Shown here: piece after piece, positions 1-10,286 of the stretch
Numbering within the stretch: the first letter of the stretch is position 1
Layout of the letters: every line of letters begins with the position of its first letter
Source: Nitzschia sp. DOCU1
Lineage: Eukaryota; Bacillariophyta; Bacillariophyceae; Bacillariales; Bacillariaceae
NCBI GenBank assembly: GCA_951394045.1
Contig: OX595989.1
Span: forward strand, 496,001-560,000
DNA: 64,000 nt
Direction: 5' to 3'
The notes under the pieces: model-generated
The model's input: the letters and a program-made list of their open reading frames with translations, nothing else
Database searches by the model: none
Told to the model about the DNA's origin: nothing
Position numbers and translations under genes: made by a program

Positions 1-138
1 GTGATATAATGCAATCCTTTCAGTCAAGACCGTACTATTCATGTGCTCGAATGGGAACCAAACTGCCGGGTAGTGTCCCGTCGTCCATCAAACTCTAGAG
101 ACAATAATGTACGTACGTTCAACCACATTCTATAACCA

Positions 139-1695
139 TTAAATTTCGTGTCCTTCCACCACTGGCGGAGGGGGCGGAGGAGGGACAGATGGAGGTTCTG
201 GTCGATCGTCGCCATTGGACGGTTGCCCATTCTCAGTAGCCGGTGTCGCTTCTGCATGCTCATCCGTATCTTCATCGCCACCTACGTACGGCAGTAGCTG
301 GTGCCAGGCTTCATTGATGCGATTGGTATACGAAATTTGAATCTTGGCATACTGACGAAAAGCTTCCTTGAGTTGATGTTCCAAACGCGTTTGGGATCTG
401 GATGCTTCCTTCAAGAATCGTACGGTACACTCGGCTAACTTGGCCTTTTCGGCTTCGGCCATGCGTTGTAAGTCAGATCGTTCCAAGGAGAGTTTCCCAG
501 TCACTTCCGGTGGTTTCAAACTATACGTGGCCTTGGCAATTTGCTCTTCTTTGGATGAAATTTGTTGCATTCTCGTCGTGTACGCAACTTGCCAATGTTT
601 TCGTTGCCGCAAGGCAATTTTAAACGCCTTCACATCTAGGCCCAGCCGTAGCATGACATCTTCAAATTCAATTTGTTCTTGTCGATATTTGTGTTCCATG
701 AGTTGACCATAATCATTGGTAAATTCCAACAACGCTGCCATCATATCACAGACATCATCGGACACTTTGGCATAATTTTGGTATCCCTGTTTCCATTCGG
801 CAATCGGTTCTTTCATTTCCGCCACATGACTTGCCATTTGACTAGTAACCAGAGTCATGGCTTCCGCGGATCGTACCAAAGTCCTGACTTGGGCTTCTAC
901 CATGCTAATATATTCTTGAATGTTTTCAATTTGTTGTTCATCGGGCGTTTGCACCAATTCCTTCTTACCCGCTCTGACTCTCAAGAGCGTCCCTGCCTTG
1001 GCAAACATGTTGGAAACCGTCTGAACGGTGGATGGACCTTCTTCATCGGGCAATACTATCGAAGTAGGATTGGCAGTTTCTACCTTTTTGCGTCCCGTCT
1101 CAAATTCCTTCCCAAACTTGTCTACCATGAACGGCGTCATGCTAGGCGCGCGTTGAAATTCTTCATGTGCCACAATTTCATTCATGAAAAACTGCAAGTG
1201 TCGCCGACGTCGTTCCACAAATTTAGGATCAAACTTGGTGCCTTTGAGCATGGCCATTTTGTGTGGAATCATGGGTACAATGCCTCCGGGAAATTCCGTT
1301 AGCAATCGATTGTATAGCCATTGAAAGTCACTGTACCGCCGTCTCACACTGGTTTTGTGTGTCGATACCAAGTACGTCGTAAACTGATCCCGGCGACCTT
1401 CATTTTCCGTCTGCGGATCGGATACTGTCACCTTGATTTCCACCATACTGCCGTTGTCAGTTAGGACGAAAGATCCAATGCCAGGACTAGTAGCTAGAGA
1501 ACGGAGAACGCACTTGATGCTGCAGTAGAGCGAGGGTGAGTGAGTCTGAGGGTCAAAGTCTTTGCAGTTAGTGGCCTCTAGAGGTACACCACTGCATCTA
1601 TCGCTCGTAGTGCGTTGGGAGATTTCGATCGGAAGGAAATTGCGTCGCACTGTGGTCATTCTCAAAATCCCGCCAAGATTCGGTTTGGTCTCCAT
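139..1695 (-). CDS. PX-BAR sorting nexin (SNX1/2/Vps5-like)
   Basis: A PX domain occupies roughly residues 85-200, with the basic phosphoinositide-binding pattern (RRRYSDFQWLYNRL, then VERRRRHLQFF). A long helical, Lys/Glu-rich region follows, as in a BAR domain, and the protein ends in an acidic and Pro-rich tail (seven prolines in a row). Family knowledge: such proteins bind PI3P on endosomes and tubulate membranes in retromer-type sorting. Two in-frame ATGs exist (1722 and 1695); I prefer 1695 (GCGATGG). About 80 residues before the PX domain look unlike a domain and could hide an intron ending at the CAG just before 1446, where another ATG begins the PX domain, so the N-terminus is uncertain. 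The gene is divergent from the gene starting at 2081. Confidence 0.85.
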   Translation of the reverse strand: METKPNLGGILRMTTVRRNFLPIEISQRTTSDRCSGVPLEATNCKDFDPQTHSPSLYCSIKCVLRSLATSPGIGSFVLTDNGSMVEIKVTVSDPQTENEGRRDQFTTYLVSTHKTSVRRRYSDFQWLYNRLLTEFPGGIVPMIPHKMAMLKGTKFDPKFVERRRRHLQFFMNEIVAHEEFQRAPSMTPFMVDKFGKEFETGRKKVETANPTSIVLPDEEGPSTVQTVSNMFAKAGTLLRVRAGKKELVQTPDEQQIENIQEYISMVEAQVRTLVRSAEAMTLVTSQMASHVAEMKEPIAEWKQGYQNYAKVSDDVCDMMAALLEFTNDYGQLMEHKYRQEQIEFEDVMLRLGLDVKAFKIALRQRKHWQVAYTTRMQQISSKEEQIAKATYSLKPPEVTGKLSLERSDLQRMAEAEKAKLAECTVRFLKEASRSQTRLEHQLKEAFRQYAKIQISYTNRINEAWHQLLPYVGGDEDTDEHAEATPATENGQPSNGDDRPEPPSVPPPPPPPVVEGHEI

Positions 1696-2080
1696 CGCTA
1701 CACATAGATAGTTATAGTACATATCTACCTACCATACCATCTCCTACCATGACTCACATCCTTACATGCAGACAGACGCACCTAAAACAAACCGGCCGTA
1801 TAAAATCTACAAAACTGTAGATGAACATACCGATGAACATACCCATTCGACTTTTTTAGCTTACATAGTGAGAAGATCCCGGGTTTTCAAATGAGGGTGC
1901 GTAGAAGAGGTATCCCACTTTTTCGTTCCTTTATCTTGTCGCATACTGTGCATTATCATCTAAATCTATACATTGTTCGAATCATTATCATCAAAATCTA
2001 TTGCTCTTGCTTGCTGGATTCTATCGGACATTAGTCTTATTGTTTGTTATCATATTGGATTCATTAAACGACGTTTCAAC
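1696..2080. other. Intergenic region between divergent genes
   Basis: 385 bases separate the sorting nexin start and the next ATG on the other strand, so this must hold both promoters and 5' leaders. I see no further gene or clear motif in it. Confidence 0.5.
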
Positions 2081-5029
2081 ATGGTACGAGCTGCCAATTC
2101 TTGGATTACTCATCCATCGCCGACGACAACGAAAGCGACCATGACGAACTTGTTAACACCACAACCTGGTGGTGGCAAGGACAATAGGATGATGATGCCA
2201 TTGTCATTGGATTCCAAACCCAAAGTTTTGTTGCGTTCGAGCACAAATGGCAGCACTCAATCGTTGAATCGACGAATTTCCAGCAGTGATCACCATGACG
2301 ACGACAAGGAAAATGCTACTAGCGGCGTTAATGGCAATGAAGAAGACCTTGTCTTTTTAATGACATCTCCCAAGGACACGTTGAGTGTGCACAACAACAA
2401 TAACAGTCGTCCCATGCCATTTGATGCCTTGCCGCCCTTTGGAACCCACAAGAAGGAACTCGTGGTGATCGTGCCGCAACAGCAGCAGCAAGATTCCACC
2501 AAAGAAGACGACGACGATGAAAACATCTTTTTAAGTCCCAGTGGTCCTAGTCACTTGTACAAACGTGACAATAGCACTCCCAAGAATGACCCTGAGCAAG
2601 TTCCTGCTTCGACGACATCGGCCAGCACGGCAGTATCAGCTATAACGACTACTACCACTGTTACAAGTACTAGTAGTACCGGCAATGCCGTCGGTAAAGG
2701 CAAGGCATTTTGGATGAACTTTTTGGATCAACCCCAAAAGTCTTTGTCTCCCGGCGAAGAAGAAGACGATGAGAAGTATACACCCCTGGGACGCATGATT
2801 CAACGAACCTTTACGACCGGATCCCCACTGAGTGATGCCAGTGCTTATAATTCACCGGCTGTTGTTTCGGTTAGTGGTGCAGCAGCCAACAAAAAGAAGG
2901 ACTCGCCGTCGGAACTAGCGCAACTCTTTCAAAAGCGTCGATCCACTATTACTACCACCATCGAACAACTACAACAACAAGTCGTGTCGCCTCCCGCTGT
3001 TGTACAGACACCGCCACCAGCAGGAACAACAACAAAGCTGGGAGCATCCGCAAGAAAGTCGAGCGCTGTCAAGGCATTTTGGGAAAAGGCTCAGGCGTCA
3101 TCTCAAACGCCGCGTCAGTCGACTGGTAGTAGCGTTGCTCCAGTCCCGGAACACGCATCAGAATTCGTTCGAACATTTCAAAAGCGACATTCCAGCCCCG
3201 AGGCCTCGAGTAACACTGCGGCTACCACTTCCCCACCTGCTGCGGCTTCTGCTGCCCCGTCAGGCGTAGTGCAGAACGGTTCCGTCGAGACGGAATCTAT
3301 TATATCTCCCGTACAAGCTGCAAAATTGAGATTTGAACAACAATCTCGCCAGTCCATGGCCAGGCAAGAGTTTGTGAGGAGCGCGTCGCTCAATCTCAGT
3401 ACCGTCAACAATAACAACAAGACTTTCAAATCGACGACGATGGTAACAGAACCTACTACGATGAAGAAAGAATTCATTTCTCAAGTTCGAGAAGGACAAA
3501 GTTCGCAGAAACTGTCGACTACTCCGTTACCGACATCTACAGGTGCCGCTGCTACTTCCCCTGGTTCACCCGACGATGTTTTTGAGATTGGAGGGCCAGT
3601 ACAAACACCAACTTCGTTATCGTCATCGTCATCATCGAATCCTCGCAGTAGTGGTATCGAAGCTCCCGGCGGCGGCAAGTCCGAAAAGGATTATTCCAAT
3701 CGCTTTTTGGGTGCCTACCCTGCCTGGCATCAGGCTAGCCTAAAGCCCCAAGATGGGACTGCTTCTGCTACCAATGGAGCAAGCAACAAGGATTCGAATA
3801 CAGCGGAGAACAAGTTAAGCTTTGGGTGGCCAAGAAAGACGCCGCAGACTGCACCGCCAAAACTGAAGGCTTTGTCACGTGAACAGCCAGCCACCAAGCC
3901 GGATGACATGAACCATTGCTATCCTGTCAACGAAGCCACCACAAACACCCCATCGACATCAAAGGCTGGCGAGGCAGCCGTAGAGGACTTTCGAAACGTC
4001 TTGCAGGCTTGGCGGACCAAAAGCGATGACAAGCCCAATGCTAACTTTCTTTCGCCGGAAAATACGCATGGAGTGCCTCGACCTAGCACGACGGGTAAAC
4101 TTCCAGCCCATTCTACTAATGGTAGCAACAACCCTGTCACTCCCAAGGCATCTTTGTTGCGAGAGAAAAAGGATGGAATCTCGGAAAAGATTCAGGTATT
4201 TGACAAGGACTACTTTGACCGGGTCAGAGAGCAACCACCTGCCTTTGACGATTGCCCCTCTGGTGATCCATGGTCCACCCCTATGGACAACAAGGGAGGT
4301 TCCTCGGTGCGATACGTGGACTCGGATGTCTACGAGGAAAACTATTTGGAATGCGACGAGCCCAATCGGGCCCTTGTGATTCTCGAGAACAACGACACGT
4401 TTCAGATCATGGTAGGAGATTCGAGATCCAAAGGCAACAACGTAGATGAATTGAAGATCCGAAATGTGGAACTGGTAGCATCCAGCAACCAGGAATTGAA
4501 TGGTTGCGTGCCGTGCGAGTGCTTGGGCTCCATCTTTAGCGGCAGCGATGATCTGATCTCATTTTTCTTGCCACAACTGGGTATGGCCTGCGCTTGTGGC
4601 AAGCAAAAGCCTCGTGGTTTCATCGACCCAGACGATCCAACTGCGCTGGAGAACGTGTTGCGGCCCTGGCAGGTGGAATTCCTAAAAAGCTTTGGTATCT
4701 ATCGCGGTGAACAGCTAGTCAAGGCGCGTCATCGAAGCGCCGGGATCCTAGCTCGTGCCCTTCGCGAATGGCGGCGAAAGCATGGCATGGCTCCCTTCAA
4801 AACCTCGTCCTGCGGTATGGCGATTGATATCTGGGCCAAGACATGTAAAATCTACGTCCGTTCTATTCGCAAGCAGATCAATGCTGGGCAGGATTTATTG
4901 GATCGACGACCTGACGATGTCATGAAGGAGCTGATTCAGTTCGTGGGGGATCTTCCTGCAGCACCAAAGAGACGAAAGGAGCTCCTAGCATCATTTGAAA
5001 TTGAGCCTGAATCTCAAATAGAAGTGTAA
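2081..5029 (+). CDS. Large low-complexity protein with a conserved-looking C-terminal domain
   Basis: Single-exon gene of 982 residues from the ATG at 2081 (context CAACATGG). The open frame runs 36 codons further upstream but without an ATG there. Residues 1-750 are Ser/Thr/Pro/Gln/Asn-rich and probably disordered, with poly-Q, poly-D and poly-S tracts. They carry recurring short motifs: KAFW twice, and FQKR followed by R/H-S (LFQKRRST, TFQKRHSS), which look like basophilic kinase or 14-3-3 sites. The last ~230 residues look folded, with a Cys-containing stretch (CVPCECLG, ACACGKQKPRG) and a basic helical part (ALREWRRKHG). I do not recognise the family. A regulatory or scaffold role is possible but not shown. 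Confidence 0.75.
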   Translation: MVRAANSWITHPSPTTTKATMTNLLTPQPGGGKDNRMMMPLSLDSKPKVLLRSSTNGSTQSLNRRISSSDHHDDDKENATSGVNGNEEDLVFLMTSPKDTLSVHNNNNSRPMPFDALPPFGTHKKELVVIVPQQQQQDSTKEDDDDENIFLSPSGPSHLYKRDNSTPKNDPEQVPASTTSASTAVSAITTTTTVTSTSSTGNAVGKGKAFWMNFLDQPQKSLSPGEEEDDEKYTPLGRMIQRTFTTGSPLSDASAYNSPAVVSVSGAAANKKKDSPSELAQLFQKRRSTITTTIEQLQQQVVSPPAVVQTPPPAGTTTKLGASARKSSAVKAFWEKAQASSQTPRQSTGSSVAPVPEHASEFVRTFQKRHSSPEASSNTAATTSPPAAASAAPSGVVQNGSVETESIISPVQAAKLRFEQQSRQSMARQEFVRSASLNLSTVNNNNKTFKSTTMVTEPTTMKKEFISQVREGQSSQKLSTTPLPTSTGAAATSPGSPDDVFEIGGPVQTPTSLSSSSSSNPRSSGIEAPGGGKSEKDYSNRFLGAYPAWHQASLKPQDGTASATNGASNKDSNTAENKLSFGWPRKTPQTAPPKLKALSREQPATKPDDMNHCYPVNEATTNTPSTSKAGEAAVEDFRNVLQAWRTKSDDKPNANFLSPENTHGVPRPSTTGKLPAHSTNGSNNPVTPKASLLREKKDGISEKIQVFDKDYFDRVREQPPAFDDCPSGDPWSTPMDNKGGSSVRYVDSDVYEENYLECDEPNRALVILENNDTFQIMVGDSRSKGNNVDELKIRNVELVASSNQELNGCVPCECLGSIFSGSDDLISFFLPQLGMACACGKQKPRGFIDPDDPTALENVLRPWQVEFLKSFGIYRGEQLVKARHRSAGILARALREWRRKHGMAPFKTSSCGMAIDIWAKTCKIYVRSIRKQINAGQDLLDRRPDDVMKELIQFVGDLPAAPKRRKELLASFEIEPESQIEV

Positions 5030-5484
5030 CGATCGTAGTGAAAGCGCTGACGCTGCGTCTGAACTTTGTGAGAAAAGAGAGGGGAGTGAAAAGTTAGGAT
5101 TTTTTGGCCGATTTGATTCCACAATTAGCTTGTGAAGCATAACGTTCCAGTAACTAAACGAAAAATCAACAAATGAGTCGCTAGTAGGTCAGTTCCGCTA
5201 TTTGGACAGGTGGTTCTACTCGTAGTCGTTTCCGTCGCCTGGTCCTCTACAACTTTTGCCATCTCTGAATCGCCACCACCTCTCCTGAACTCCCCAGACA
5301 CACCATTCGTTCGGCCGGGGGGTCATCATCAGAAGCACCCACGACTGGTAGTCACAGAGTACTCGGGAGAAGAAAACGTAACAAGAAGCGTAAGAAGAAG
5401 AAAGGCAACACTGACGAAACGCCAACGAAAGAAGCAGGACGTGATTCACAGTTTGCGCCGTCGTCCGCTTCGGCCGCCACTGTC

Positions 5485-5814
5485 ATGGCGGTTCAGCAAC
5501 AATATTCTTTGGGTGAGGGGGGCGTTGAGCGTGGTCGTGCGTTACAAACAATGAGATCACCAGAGGAGGAGGAAGAGGATGGCGACAACACCATCCGCCG
5601 AGAAGAGATTTCCAGCCGTCATGAGCGATCATACTTTCTTTTCAGTACTAGCCATCAAGAACAGAGGTGGTTGGAACTTCTTAGGCGACGACCACGAACG
5701 GATGATCGAGCTAGCATGAAAGGGTGGATTTCAGAAGTAATTCGGCTTTCGGAGCCGTCGTCCCCCCCAAAAGGCGCACCCGCGGAGGACGACGAGCACG
5801 AGCACGACCCCTAG
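5485..5814 (+). CDS. Possible small hypothetical gene, exon structure unresolved
   Basis: The frame is open from about 5262 to the TAG at 5814, with the first ATG at 5485. The translated part before that ATG is Ser/Lys-rich (a run of RKRNKKRKKKKG) and the part after it is acidic then basic (SPEEEEEDGD, ELLRRRPRTDDR), so it resembles a charged disordered protein rather than noise. A second open stretch in another frame (about 5900-6063) encodes a similarly charged tail ending VDPVHPQQ, which could be a further exon. No intron joining them could be fixed. No family is recognised, and the region may be noncoding. Confidence 0.25.
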   Translation: MAVQQQYSLGEGGVERGRALQTMRSPEEEEEDGDNTIRREEISSRHERSYFLFSTSHQEQRWLELLRRRPRTDDRASMKGWISEVIRLSEPSSPPKGAPAEDDEHEHDP

Positions 5815-6660
5815 AGACGAGGGGGCGACAAGCCGATCGAGCGATGTAGGGAGATGAACAAGAGGTCAAGTAGACATTGGGGCACGCAGATGATGAGGCA
5901 TTGCGTACTACTTCGTCTTGATTTTTGACCACGATAAAGACGAAGACAACGAAAACTCTCGCAGCAGCGATTTCTCTGTTGTGGCCCCAAAGGAAAACGA
6001 AGAAGAATCTTGTACTCCTCCGAAGTACATAATCGTTGTGGATCCAGTACACCCTCAGCAATAATTCACCCGATGGAGCGGGGGTGACGACGATATCAAA
6101 GTGTAAATGCTTGTAAATAGCACCGAGTCGTCATTTTTCTTTGCAAGCTTTACGATAGAGTGATAACGCACAATATCTGTGAGGAACTTTGGAAGCAAAT
6201 AGTGCTACTAGATACAAGGCGACTCGTGGATTCGGCAGCCCACTCGGCAGAGACGTGGCAAGCAGCACGAACGCAGGAGCACAGGTGTTGGCGCACTTAC
6301 ACCCCTTGCGGAACCCGCCAGCGAGACAAGCCATGGTTGATCATAAACTTGTCTCAACATCGAGGCCTCAATTGAATCTATCAGAATCAGCAGTATGAGG
6401 CTTAGAAATCAATCAACCGATCGATCAGCATGATGAATCTTCCGAAAAAAGGGAAATAATCTTGAAACTGGTTATACAGAATGGAGATTCAATGGAAAGC
6501 TATTCACTGGGCATCCGTCACCTGAGGAAATCTCTGGTCCCCGCAATCTCACAGGAAGCCCTTCCTGGGCCGCGAAAAACACAAACTGCTCAAAAACCAA
6601 GGTCTACATCCACAAGTCAGCATGTGCCCATCTCAACTCCGTGAAATCTCAAAGAAAATT
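5815..6660. other. Intergenic, no confident gene
   Basis: Apart from the charged open frame near 5900-6063, only short, domain-free frames are seen here. The right edge is the 3' side of the Sm G gene. Confidence 0.4.
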
Positions 6661-6974
6661 TTAGTTGACTCTCTCGAGGGCTTCGAACTGGAAAATTGAA
6701 TTTCCTCGGATCACCACCTGCCCCAAATACGCGCCCCCGTCAACTTGTTCGGCGTCTTCAAGGACAACATTCAGAAACGCATCATATCCCCGTAATGTTC
6801 CCACCAACTTCCGATTCCCATTTAGTGATAGTTTCAGGCGCTTGTCCTGGAGCCGAAGCGATCAAGTGTTAGCCGCGAGTTTCATGGCGATAAACGCGTA
6901 GTAAATGGCACAACGACTTAACTTACCATGAAACGCTTCAGGTCAGGACCTTTCTGGAATTTACTTGTAGCCAT
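6661..6974 (-). CDS. SNRPG: Small nuclear ribonucleoprotein G (Sm G), two exons
   Basis: Exon 1 is 6927-6974 (16 codons ending RFM), the intron 6847-6926 (GTAAGT...CTCCAG), and exon 2 6661-6846. The product has 77 residues, the usual size for this family. The Sm fold is plain: Sm1 with KLSLNGNRKLVGTLRGYDAFLNVVL, and Sm2 with LGQVVIRGNSIFQFEAL, where VIRGNSI...EALERV is the Sm G signature. It is a subunit of the heptameric Sm ring on spliceosomal U snRNAs. The gene lies downstream of XPB on the same strand. Each exon alone is too short to stand out, so the gene is easily missed. Confidence 0.95.
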
Positions 6975-7445
6975 TCTTTCCTGGTTTCAGATTGCGTTTA
7001 TAGAAACGTAGCCAAGTAGTAACAACTCAATGGCGATGATGACATGCAAAGCTTGCCCAGAGACGCAGAGCGGCGGCGGATTTGATGGACGGCGGAGTGC
7101 CACGCCGAAGAAGTACCTGATGTGTTGATTACGAGGAATCACGAGAGAGAATGATTACGAGAAAAGACAGCGCACGGACGAAAATTGGCAAGACCAATCT
7201 TGTAGCGTATCATACGTATTCTCTCCTATTTGGACTCAATGGACTGGCTTTAGATTAAAATGACTCAAAAAATTATGAGAGTAATAATGAGAATTCGCCA
7301 AGTTGGGACCTGACTAATCTACCAACATACTGGTTGTTACTATTCGACATGCCAGTGCCAGGCTCAGCGCTTGACAGCACTACTAGCTAGTAGTAGAATT
7401 CCCAAATTGGAACCAGAAACAACCAACTCCCAACGCTTGAGGCAT
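6975..7445. other. Intergenic between XPB 3' end and Sm G start
   Basis: 471 bases that must contain the XPB 3' UTR and the Sm G promoter. Nothing else is visible. Confidence 0.4.
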
Positions 7446-9785
7446 CTACTTACGTTGACGCTTACGGAAGAGAGGATGCTTCTTGGTGGAACTGACTTCT
7501 CGGTATCGCATTCCAGAGGCACCACTGAGCTGCGACATTGTCAAACCAGCAGTACGTTTCGTTCCAGCTGCATCGGCCAGGCCAGCACCGTCCGCGTTGT
7601 TCTTTCGAATTGCAGCGTCTTCAGCGCGCTGCTCTTTCTCCAGGTCTGTTTCCGAGTTCAGAACTGTCCGCAGCAACCGACGATCGTCCTCGGGAGTACT
7701 GTATGCATACCCTTGTTTAACTGCCTCTTCGGAGGCCTTCTCTGTCAAGTTAGTAACAATTTTGAAAGTGTATCCTTGGTCAATAAGGTACTGTTGCCTT
7801 TTCGCTGAATAGAACATTTCTTGAGTGTCGGCGCTAACCAAAGTATAGAAAAAAGCATTGAAGGAGCTCTTGTTGCTTCCATCTTGCTTCGTGTAGGACT
7901 TTGGGCGCAGGATGCGACCCAATCGTTGCGCCTCTTGTCGTCGACTTCCAAAGTGGCTCGATACTTGTATAATGACGTTGGCTTCGGGTAAGTCAATGGA
8001 CGTGTCTCCGACTTTGGAAATGCAAATCGTTCGAATGGTGTCCGACGCGCGGAACGTTCCCAGAATCGCTTGGCGCTCCCGTTCGGGGGTTTCCCCGTAG
8101 ATAAGTGGTTTCTTCAACATTTCCGCGTAGAGTTTTAAGGAGTACACCAGATCGGAAAATACGATAATCTTGTCTCCGCGCTCTTCGTGGAATCGCACCA
8201 AGAATTCAACAGCTCGCAGCTTGCTTGGATTCATGACATAGAGTAACTGCTTTAATCTACTGTTGCTGGCCATGAGATATTCCTTCATAAAGGGACCAGT
8301 CATGGGGCACCAAACTTCAACGCATTGTACATTAGCCAAGTACCCCTGCGCTGTCAGGTCCATCCAGTTGGCTTCGTACAGCTTGGGCCCAATCAAAAAG
8401 TTCAAATCCGAAATCAAATCGTCTTCTCGAACCAAGGTAGCGGTCAAACCCAATCGGCAGTGGGCCTTGACGGACCCAATCACGCGGCGAAACATCTTGG
8501 CAGGGACGACGTGGACTTCATCCATGAGAAGTAGACCCCACTCTCGTCCGGTAATCTGATCCATAATTTCTTGGCTCGAATCGGAGCGCTTCCCAGAGTA
8601 CGAAATCATAGTATAAGTCGTAACCAAAACACAGGCCTCTGGATGTAGCTTGTCCTTCTGATCGCTGGTAAAGACGCAGATGCGGTCGTCTGGAATGTTC
8701 GTCCACTTTTGAAATTGATACTTCCATTGAAGTACACTCACGGCATTCGTTGCAAGGCAGACACAGGATTTCTTGATCGTTTGGGCAGCGGTAACCCCCG
8801 TCAAGGTCTTTCCGGCACCACATGGAAGCACGATGATTCCGCTGCGAGCCCGGCCATTCCCAAACATTTTGGCAAGACTTCGTTCTTGATAGCGTCGAAT
8901 TCTAGTGATCGGTTTCAAGTCCATCATTGGGACGTTTGGATTGATGTGATCGTTTCGAAAATCATACTCTTCCATGAGTGGATAGTCGAGTTCAATGGCC
9001 TGACGCTTAACGTTTTCCACCTTGGCGCCATCGACTTGAAAGCTCACTACAGTTGTAGGTTTTTTGGCTTGTTTTTTCCCGCCCTCTTCACCCTCTTCGT
9101 CGTCATCGGAATCTTCATCTGGCTCTCGCAACATTTGCAAGTTCTCCTTGAGTTCTTCTGCCTTGGTGTGAGTAATAAAACCATGTTCGTCTCTATTTGT
9201 ACTGGTATCCATGACATCTTCTTGGACGCGAGCTTGCGCGATGGTCGGATCTCGCAAGAGTTCTCGAAGAATCATGGGATATTCACTCTCCACATAAAAC
9301 TTGTTGTGCTTCAAAACAAGCTTCGCCTTGCCGTACTTGGATGTACAATCTCGAATAAAAGTCTTGACTTGGCGCGGCAAAGCGTTCTTGGAGAGACGCT
9401 CTAGGACACTTATGATTGACTCGGTCTCGATATTGGTAGCCACCGCGGCATACAAGGAGTAAGGCGTTAACTTGTATTGATGCAGAAACTCTGGTCGGGC
9501 GACAGGCTCCGCAATCGCCACGAGAAAATCGTATGCTTGCACGTACAAGTCATGAAAGGCCTCGAGATAAATATTTCCGTCAGGACACGTCCAGCAAGGA
9601 CGAGCCATGTGGTCGGGTTTCAAATGAAGGTTAGAGAAATCTGCCCCAATAATGGCACCGTCACCCATGGACCCGCTGCCCACGGATCCACCGCCCATAC
9701 TCGAAAGCGCTTCTTCACGTTTGGCGGCTCGCAGAACGAGCTTACGGGCCGTGGAGTATTCATCTCCACCTTCTGATCCGTCCAT
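7446..9785 (-). CDS. ERCC3: TFIIH DNA translocase/helicase subunit XPB
   Basis: 779 residues, single exon. The N-terminal XPB domain is followed by an acidic linker near residue 230 and then two SF2 helicase lobes. Seen motifs: Walker A in VLPCGAGKT near residue 320; the DEVH box in LLLMDEVHVVP near 420; TATLVREDD near 450, which includes the XPB-specific R-E-D motif; and lobe 2 motif VI in QRLGRILRPK. The C-terminus (KKHPLFRKRQRK) matches the usual XPB ending, so the GTAAGT-like string at the stop codon is not taken as an intron. XPB opens promoters in transcription initiation and works in nucleotide excision repair. Length is normal for the family. Confidence 0.97.
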   Translation of the reverse strand: MDGSEGGDEYSTARKLVLRAAKREEALSSMGGGSVGSGSMGDGAIIGADFSNLHLKPDHMARPCWTCPDGNIYLEAFHDLYVQAYDFLVAIAEPVARPEFLHQYKLTPYSLYAAVATNIETESIISVLERLSKNALPRQVKTFIRDCTSKYGKAKLVLKHNKFYVESEYPMILRELLRDPTIAQARVQEDVMDTSTNRDEHGFITHTKAEELKENLQMLREPDEDSDDDEEGEEGGKKQAKKPTTVVSFQVDGAKVENVKRQAIELDYPLMEEYDFRNDHINPNVPMMDLKPITRIRRYQERSLAKMFGNGRARSGIIVLPCGAGKTLTGVTAAQTIKKSCVCLATNAVSVLQWKYQFQKWTNIPDDRICVFTSDQKDKLHPEACVLVTTYTMISYSGKRSDSSQEIMDQITGREWGLLLMDEVHVVPAKMFRRVIGSVKAHCRLGLTATLVREDDLISDLNFLIGPKLYEANWMDLTAQGYLANVQCVEVWCPMTGPFMKEYLMASNSRLKQLLYVMNPSKLRAVEFLVRFHEERGDKIIVFSDLVYSLKLYAEMLKKPLIYGETPERERQAILGTFRASDTIRTICISKVGDTSIDLPEANVIIQVSSHFGSRRQEAQRLGRILRPKSYTKQDGSNKSSFNAFFYTLVSADTQEMFYSAKRQQYLIDQGYTFKIVTNLTEKASEEAVKQGYAYSTPEDDRRLLRTVLNSETDLEKEQRAEDAAIRKNNADGAGLADAAGTKRTAGLTMSQLSGASGMRYREVSSTKKHPLFRKRQRK

Positions 9786-10286
9786 GGTGAGATCGGTTCA
9801 AGGACAACGAATGATAATAGATGGACACAAAGAGTGAGTCAAAGAGTGGCTAATGCTTGGCAACTGTGCTTTCTATTAGTAGGCCACCCGTTTCAAGAAA
9901 ATGATGCCCAAACCCATGCCATCTCGGCGCTGTTGTTGTCGAAGGATATCATCTTATTGGCGGGGAGAGAGGTTTTTGGCGGGAAAGTAAAAAAGAGCGC
10001 GAAGCTGAACCGATGGTTGAATCCGACCGGTCGACAATTGCCAGAATAATCTACCGTATCATCGTGGACTTTTTGCCTATGTATTGTACGATACCGAAAA
10101 GGCAACATTGCTGCGATCTAGTAGCAACTATTCTTTCTTTTAACATTCCAATACAATAAGATATTATAGCTGGCGGTACAACACAAAGACGACGCTTCGT
10201 CCACCGCGGGGCAGCACGAGAAACTGCCTCCAACATCCTTGCTACGACCAAGAAAACAGAAAGCACAATTGATGCACCAATTTGAT
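9786..10286. promoter_or_regulatory. XPB upstream region with E2F-like sites
   Basis: 500 bases between XPB and the 3' end of the MgtC-like gene. TTTTTGGCGGGAAAG at 9973-9987 matches the E2F/DP consensus (TTTSGCGS), and a weaker ATTGGCGGGGAG lies about 20 bases before it. That they control XPB is an inference from position, about 190 bases upstream of its ATG. Confidence 0.4.

Noticed and set aside
673..1302. Plus-strand open frame of 209 codons across the sorting nexin
   Set aside because: Antisense shadow of a clear PX/BAR gene.
7446..7460. GTAAGT-like donor at the XPB stop codon suggesting a further exon
   Set aside because: The protein already ends with the usual XPB C-terminus.
8709..9404. 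Plus-strand open frame of 231 codons across XPB
   Set aside because: Antisense shadow of an intact XPB gene.
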